A stretch of DNA of 64,000 nt, from contig JAMWFC010000027.1 in NCBI GenBank assembly GCA_027475525.1, positions 1,343 through 65,342 on the forward strand, in the 5' to 3' direction. The position numbers were made by a program, and so were the translations under genes. This document shows, one piece after another, positions 57,930-64,000 of the stretch; position 1 is the first letter of the stretch; every line of letters begins with the position of its first letter. The DNA is from Macrolepiota albuminosa. Taxonomy: Eukaryota; Basidiomycota; Agaricomycetes; Agaricales; Agaricaceae. The notes beneath the pieces were generated by a model, which ran no database searches, was not told the DNA's origin, and saw only the letters and a program-made list of their open reading frames with translations.

Positions 57930-59546
57930 ATGTCACCCAGTAACATAGTAAAAATCGAGGTATGTACTATTATTAATCCAACCTTGGTGCACGCATGTCC
58001 AGAGTTCAGACGTGTTGCAGGTATTCAGAGTTCCACCACGGTGGGTCTTTGTACGTGTTGAAACCTCTGAGGGTATTGTTGGGTGGGGTGAAGGAACATT
58101 GGAAGGCCACACTGAAGCCGTCGAAGGCGCTTTCAAGGACCTCATCGGGCGCTTCGTCGGTGCTAATGCGGACAATATCCAGGACATTTGGCAAACTGCT
58201 TATCGCGGTCGGTTCTATCGTGGTGGCCCTGTTCTCATGGTGATTATCTCATTGTATCCTTGATATCATATCCATAAGAAACTTATGATGAGTATCGAAG
58301 AGCGCGTTGTCGGGACTGGATATCGCACTCTGGGATATTAAAGGAAAGAAACTCGGTGTTCCGGTTTGGCAGCTCCTCGGCGGAAAAGTCCGCGACCGCG
58401 TCAAAGTATATGGCTGGATTGGAGGAGACAAACCACATGATACATACAACGCTGCCTTGAACCGCAAGAATCAAGGCTTCACAGCAGTCAAGATGAACGC
58501 TACTTGTATGTGTTAGTTCATATCCTTCTGTTTTTTCAAAGGTCAACGCAGATCAATCAGCTGCAGTCGCATGGATTGACAACCCTTCAATCTTGGACGA
58601 TACTGTCGCTCGCGTCAAGGGGGTGCGGTCGTTAGGTATTGATGTGGGTGTCGACTTCCATGGAAGACTTCACAAAGGGATGGCAAAACAGCTTGCTATG
58701 CTCCTCGAGCCTCACCAGCCGTTATTCATCGAAGGTTTGGAACTTACAGGTGTCTCGTCACTTGTGTGTTTGTACTGACTCCATCAACAGAACCTTTATT
58801 GCCAACCCAACCCGAAGAGATTGCGGACCTCGCAAGGGCAGTTTCTACGCCTATCGCTCTTGGAGAGCGCCTGTACACACGCTCTGATTTTCGGTCGTAT
58901 CTCGAGAAACGCGCGATTGACATCGCGCAGCCTGATGTGAGTTGATGAGGGACCAGGACAATGTGCATGCAATTTGACAATCAATAGGTATCTCATTGTG
59001 GTGGCATAAGTGAGCTCCATCGCATTGCAGCGTTGACCGAGACGTATGACGTAGCGCTGGCCCCGCACTGTCCACTTGGTCCGATTGCGCTTGCAGCGTG
59101 TATGCAGGTAGCAATATCTGCACCCAATTGTGAGCGTAGATTGTTCATCTTCAGGCCCTGAAATGAATTCGCAGCAACTCTAGTTGTCATCCAAGAAATG
59201 AGCCTAAATGTATTACACTTACTATCTTTCCTGACTACATTCTCAAGATTCGATACTAGATACACTACAACGTGAGCCCTGACCCCACGTATAGCAGTGA
59301 TTTAGATACGTATCTGGCAAATCCCGAGGTCTTCAAGGTCATTGATGGGCATGTTGCAGCTTTGGATGGTTCGCTGTATTAAACCTTCCCCTCTGCGGAT
59401 GACTGATATGGACTACAGGCCCGGGTATCGGAATTGACATTAACGAAGCATTAGTCCGTGATATTTCTGCCAAATATGTTGAAGATCATCGAGCATGGCG
59501 AAATCCGCTGTGGCGTGGCGAGGATGGGAGCTTGAGGGAGTGGTAA
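57930..59546 (+). CDS. enolase-superfamily sugar-acid dehydratase (D-galactonate dehydratase-like)
   Basis: Nine exons (57930-57959, 58021-58239, 58301-58505, 58552-58734, 58791-58936, 58988-59129, 59184-59209, 59260-59368, 59419-59546) give 395 residues without a stop. It has the N-terminal capping domain of the mandelate racemase/muconate lactonizing group ([20 protein letters not shown]) and a TIM barrel with the Mg ligands Asp186 (in VDFHGR), Glu212 (FIEEP) and Glu238 (GERLY). The catalytic His288 is in PHCPLGP. The C terminus, [15 protein letters not shown], is typical of galactonate dehydratases, which convert D-galactonate to 2-keto-3-deoxygalactonate. The substrate could be another aldonate. 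The donor/acceptor choice after MNAT (58505/58552) is the least certain junction. Confidence 0.85.
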
Positions 59547-59789
59547 TTGAATCTACAAACATGTCATTGTAGTTTTGCGAAATGTCATACTATTTTGAAC
59601 GTAGAACGGAGCCTTCTGCCGTTCGCCCATGAATGGCAGTATGAGCCCGTGCGCGGAACGTGCACTTGGTGATAAACTTGATGTGGGTGGTAATTCATTC
59701 CCACGGACCTTTGAAGCGAAACTTGTTCGCGTTCGTCGTGTTCATTGAAGTTCCCTCTTTGTTTTCCTAGTTTCCTTTGACTCTTAGGT
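59547..59789. other. short intergenic region
   Basis: 243 bp between a gene end and the next gene's ATG on the same strand. It holds the 3' region of the dehydratase gene and the promoter of the splicing-factor gene. Nothing else recognised. Confidence 0.5.
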
Positions 59790-61581
59790 ATGGCGGACAC
59801 TGGTGAGTCGCACAGCGCTATCAAAAAGTCTTCTTTACTTTTTAGTGACCTTTTTTGTGATACAGGCTTCTTCAAAGGCACTTCAGCCGACCAGGACAGG
59901 CGGTTCTCTGACAAAGAGCTCAAGCTTCTCAAATCTATGAAGTTCCCTCCAGAGTTTGAGAAAAAAGTAATACTAGGCTCTGTTCAACCCACATCTGGAA
60001 ACTGACTCAATGTTACAAGGTCGACATGCGAAAAGTCAACATTGCCGTCATTCGGCCCTGGATTGCGAAAAAAATTGTCGAGCTCGTTGGGTTCGAAGAC
60101 GAAGTGGTCGTAGAGTACGCCATGGGGCTTTTAGAAGACGAGTCACAACCGGTATGTATACCCTTACTCCGTCTGACACATGTCCTTAGACTCATCATTG
60201 GGTCTTTGTAACCATAGACCCCGGACCCCAAAAAGATGCAAATCAATCTCACAGGGTTCCTCACGAAAGACACGCCTGCCTTCATGGGGGCCCTTTGGAA
60301 GCTACTTCTCGAAGCCCAGGATGACGTGGCTGGCGTTCCGCGTACTTTTGTCGAGGAGAAAAAGGCGGAGATGCGTCGTAATCGGGAAAATGGCATTCGT
60401 GCAATCGACGAGAGCGACCGTCGGCACAGGCTCGACGAGATCCGAGATGGCGAGCGAGGTGGGCGGGGAGGCTTTAGAGGTCGAGGTCGAGGTCGAGGTA
60501 GGGGGCGTGGAGGGTTTGATGATGACCGGGGAGGAGGAAGGCCGCGAGACAGCGGTTGGGGTACACGAGGCGGTGGTCCTCCTGGAGGAGTAAGAACCAA
60601 AGCATTCTACTATGGCTCGCCATTGAGATTGATTCATTTCCTAGGGACCTCCAAGACGTCGCTCACGTACTCCGCCTCCCCGCCGTCGTTCTCGGTCAAT
60701 TGAGAGCTCACGGTCGCCTAGTGTGCGCCATCGCTATCGCTCCCCACCACCTCATTCTCGTCGTCTTTCCCCTTCCCGCGACAGGGACAGGGACAGGGAC
60801 AGGGACATCCGCAGTTCCCGCTCCCCGCCTCCGCCAAGGCGCAGATCGCCCATCTCCCGCACGTCCTCGCGGTCCCCACCGCCACCACCTCGCCGCCGCC
60901 CACGCTCTCCGTCGTACAGTCCTCCTCCCCGTGAACGTGAGCGTGACCGCAACCGTGGTGAGAGGCGCTACAAACGCGACAGCAATAGCCCCCCAGCCCG
61001 GCGAAGGCGACTCTCACCCAGTATTAGATCACAGAGTCCCCAGTCCTTCAGCCGATCGCGATCGCGCTCGCGCTCTCCACCACCCCGTCGCAGGCGTAGT
61101 GTCAGCCGTACGAGAAGGCGTACCGCCAGTCCGCGCCGTCGACGTCGGAGCCCGTCAAGCGGTAGATCATCGTCACCACCTCCGCCGAGGAGGAGGAGTC
61201 CGCCCCCTGTTGGTAAGAGAAGACAGGGACGTGGACGGAGTGAGAGTGGGAGCAGGACGGGGAGTACGGGGAGTACTGTCAGTCGTTCTCCGCCCCCTCG
61301 TGAGAGGGCAAGCCTGAGGGACAGGATGGATGTGGATCGTGATGAAGGAGGGAGCGGCTTCAGGCAAGGAGAACTGAAGATCAAGGGACAGGCTGAACGC
61401 CAGAGCAAACGGGAGCAAGAGCCACGTGAGGTATGACCGCTTTCGTGAAATATCAATTTGCGCCCATTATGCCATTTTCATTTAGGATGGAAGCCATTCT
61501 GAGTTGGAGAAAAGGGAAAATGAGCTGAAGGAAAGGGCATTGAGGAATAAGGTTGTGAAGTCGCGCAAGGGCAGCAATTAA
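59790..61581 (+). CDS. PWI-domain SR-related splicing protein (SRRM1/SRm160-like)
   Basis: Six exons (59790-59802, 59866-59966, 60020-60151, 60218-60589, 60645-61430, 61486-61581) give 499 residues. A PWI domain lies near residues 28-125 (KELKLLKSMKFPPEFEKK, then VIRPWIAKKIVELVGFEDE with PWI at 51-53, then INLTGFL). An RGG box follows (RGGRGGFRGRGRGRGRGRGG, about 165-185), then a long Arg/Ser region (about 205-465) with a RDRDRDRDRD run coded by a GGGACA hexamer repeat. It ends in a basic helix (LEKRENELKERALRNKVVKS). PWI domains bind nucleic acid; SRRM1 bridges exon-bound SR proteins with U2 snRNP and the exon junction complex. Nuclear speckles are the expected site. Confidence 0.88.
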
Positions 61582-62309
61582 GTCTTCACTACGACAGACT
61601 GCGACAGTGATGTGTCTTTTTTGGCTTCGGCTATTTTCCTTCCATGTTCGCCACTTAGCATTTTTTATCGCAGATTGCAGTTGTGTCTATGCTTGATCAA
61701 TAAACAAGGCTCCTTTATACTGTTTCCCATCGTTGGTAACTGACTATATTTATGTGTATCCAATGTTGACCAGGTCCTCGGTTGATGCCCTGGCAGGAGA
61801 TACTCTTGCCACCGTTGGGTTGATTCTTGCTAGCCGAGATCGCTGTTTACGCAACCTGAGGCACAGCAACTACAGTCCCAGGATGTGTGAGTACCTTGAA
61901 CTGATTAATTGTTTTGTGTGTTATTGGTTATGGAGTTACCCATTAGTGGCGCCCACTGAGTGTGAGGATGTGCATGTTTCTATTTTCAGAGCCAGGGCAG
62001 ACAAATCCCTGCTTTTCATAAACATATTAGTGAAACAGACCGTACGAGGTTTTTATATAGCTTTTCCTCTTTCTACCCGGGTACGGTAGCGGAGCGGAGA
62101 ACTCGTTTTAAGGTGGGGACATAAGTTGATTCACCCAAATTTAATGATCGATCGGATAGGAGCGGGTCAACGATGACATACATTCAATCCACGCGCCACT
62201 ACGATCCCGGTCACACATAAGGACACAACGTTCTCCTTCTCAAACGTGCAGACCTCTCCCCTTCCTGCTACGAGTTCCACTTCAAACGCCGACGCTTTCG
62301 AGGCCACTA
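61582..62309. other. intergenic region
   Basis: An open stretch at 61733-62089 has no suitable ATG and no recognisable motif, and I do not regard it as a gene. The last 200 bp probably hold the promoter of the membrane-protein gene. Confidence 0.45.
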
Positions 62310-63104
62310 ATGTCCAGTGCGACCTTAACGTCGTCTGCATTGACGCAGCTCCCGTCTATCGGCACCCCCGGCAACAACGGGAGCGGCACTAGCCGAAGCG
62401 CAAGCTACTTCTTTGGATTTCTCGTCACGTTTGCTGTACTCCTTATTCTATTCGTCGTGGCAGGATTTCTTTCGCGGCACCGGATGCGAGCGCATCGGCG
62501 TGCTGCAACACTGGAGACGGAAATAGGGGCCGGGGATCCATGGGTGTATGGGTATCGTGAACGCAGGTTGTACGAGGAAGCGAAAAAGGTGAGGCCTGTG
62601 TGGATGGAGCGGTGGTATGAGGATCCAGACATGAATGAAAAAACGAGGCAATCCAGTGTGGATGGTCAAACTGGGAGGTGGCAGGACATGATGGTACGTC
62701 TGCTGGATGTTGAGAATTGTGACACTCGGGATGGCATGTGTCTCCGTGTCTAATTAGACTTCTAGCCTCTTTCGGTGACTCTCACGCGTCTCGAACGTGA
62801 ACTGAAGCCAAATGAAGGAGCTGGCGAGGAGGGAAAATCACGAAGAAGTTCTTCTTCGACGGTATCATCTTGGCTTTCTAGTTGGAACACGACGAAGGAA
62901 ACAGATGCAGTCCAGGTCGTGGACCCTCCATCACATTTTCTAACGCAGGATGCGTTGCACGACCCGGAAGCAGAGGTGGACGTTGTCGTTATGATTGCTA
63001 TGCCACGCAGCCCGGACACGCGGGGATACGAATTTGGGATCACCAATGTACCAATTGTGGGTCAACGAGCAAATCCATGTATTATTAGTAGTGTACCCGA
63101 ATAA
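62310..63104 (+). CDS. single-pass membrane protein of unknown function
   Basis: Two exons (62310-62693, 62766-63104) joined by a 72-bp GT-AG intron give 240 residues. The N terminus is Ser/Thr-rich (MSSATLTSSALTQLPSIGTP), followed by one hydrophobic span at about 32-55 (FFGFLVTFAVLLILFVVAGF) and a basic stop-transfer (SRHRMRAHRR), so the short N terminus is probably outside the cytosol. The cytosolic part holds WVYGYRERRLYEEAKKVRPV, a serine-rich stretch (RRSSSSTVSSWLSSW) and a hydrophobic segment VDVVVMIAMP. I recognise no named family. Confidence 0.7.
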
Positions 63105-64000
63105 TTTACTTTAGTGTGGTGTAGGCTCCGGCCTCCGTTAATGAAACCTATCTTAGTCTAATCATATGTCGAAAAATGACTCGTCTAATCAGAAGAAGTT
63201 CGCCAAGATAACCAGGAAGTTCAGGCCTTCGTAACTTCCGTCAGAATCCCAATAAGTATTTCCTTAAAGATGATAAACACACGAGAGCCCATTCAGTTGC
63301 CGAGTAAGGGGTACAAGAAACGTAGCAGAGTGTCATCCCGATGTACTGTTGTTAAACATCTATACTCCGAATATCCTCGAGGTCCCGTGTGGCGAGACAT
63401 GCATCCATTAATTGATTATGTCGCCAATGTAATAGGTGGGACCAGAGATCGCGAAGGTAATGACGAAGTTCAGAGTCTCTTGCAGGAGGCCCCGGGAAGC
63501 TCCCGAGAAACCTTGTCCACGAAATAGCGGATTTGAGAGGAAATTTTGACCAAATTCAAGTCCCAACTTTGCGGATTCGTGGCCTCTGATCATGTAAACT
63601 TTGTCCGTAATATTGCGGATTTGAGGCTCAGCCGGATGAAATTTTTGAGATTTTGACAACAAAATTCTGAGCATTCAAGGCAATCTGAGTCCCTTAATTG
63701 AGGTGTATGACAGGTTCTCAATGTAAATTTACGTATCGACTTGTTACATGTGTGATAGCACAAAAAAAATGAGAATTTCCTTTTTAAGACGTATGTTTGC
63801 ATATGTTGTCTGTTATTGTGGATGAGAACTTGCATCTGGTGAGTTTTTTTTCAGAGGTTCTATGTATTGCAAATGCGAAGGGCTGAACTAAAGAAAGACA
63901 AAAATATAATTATAAATATAAACATTGATTATCTAAACTAGAAGTGACTAGAAGGAAATTGGCACTTGACATAAGTAAAAGAGGCAGTTGATAATTGTTG
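63105..64000. other. intergenic region with a short diverged repeat
   Basis: No gene recognised. An approximate 83-bp repeat is seen: GTCCACGAAATAGCGGATTTGAG near 63516-63537 resembles GTCCGTAATATTGCGGATTTGAG near 63603-63624, each followed by an AAATTTT stretch. The last 150 bp are AT-rich. Confidence 0.4.

Noticed and set aside
60556..61317. 253-codon frame overlapping the splicing-factor gene
   Set aside because: It is an out-of-frame reading of the RS-coding exon. The in-frame Arg/Ser protein with PWI domain and proper splice sites explains the region.
1..64000. CRISPR arrays, bacterial operons, rRNA and tRNA genes
   Set aside because: No regularly spaced short repeats, no rRNA-like blocks and no convincing tRNA cloverleaf were seen. 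Intron-rich genes show eukaryotic DNA.

Overview
The window is nuclear DNA of a basidiomycete fungus, most likely a mushroom-forming agaricomycete. The evidence is dense genes with many GT-AG introns of about 45-60 bp, an F-box protein of the expanded agaricomycete type, two Delta-12-type desaturases with three histidine boxes, a PWI/RS splicing factor, and a large nest of Ty3/Gypsy LTR retrotransposons showing loss of CpG. Exon structures were worked out by hand from splice signals and reading-frame continuity; no searches were run.

Layout. 0.3-6.0 kb holds host genes: an F-box protein (+), then two divergent desaturase genes (2093-3876 on -, 4386-6028 on +) sharing a 509-bp promoter region. 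6.4-56 kb is a retrotransposon block. In order it holds: solo LTR E; element A on the minus strand (7255-12557); element B (12558-21589), which interrupts the RNase H of A; element C (LTRs at 21590 and 32674) with a decayed gag-pol, a solo LTR nested with a perfect target duplication, and an intact seven-exon antisense accessory gene (30163-32526); a CpG-rich gag and LTR of element D (33743-36728, minus); CpG-poor relic DNA containing a broken protein-kinase fragment; element D' (41056-54354, plus), an old chromovirus of the D family with a 5-bp target duplication, itself invaded by LTR F and by a deleted C-type element; and more relic DNA to about 56 kb. 56.4-63.1 kb is host sequence again: an Erv25-type p24 cargo receptor (-), an enolase-superfamily sugar-acid dehydratase (+), a PWI/RS splicing protein of the SRRM1 type (+) and a single-pass membrane protein of unknown function (+).

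Three points matter most. (1) Eleven perfect or near-perfect direct duplications, all with a period of exactly 77 bp, occur only in repeat sequence between 6.4 and 36.7 kb. They look like unmerged k=77 assembly overlaps, and they create false frameshifts. (2) The retrotransposons carry unusual accessory genes: a long sense ORF after integrase in A and B, and an intact, spliced antisense gene with a zinc-cluster-like cysteine motif in C. (3) CpG decay is unequal between neighbouring copies, so the block mixes young and old copies, and some joins may be recombinant or assembly chimaeras.
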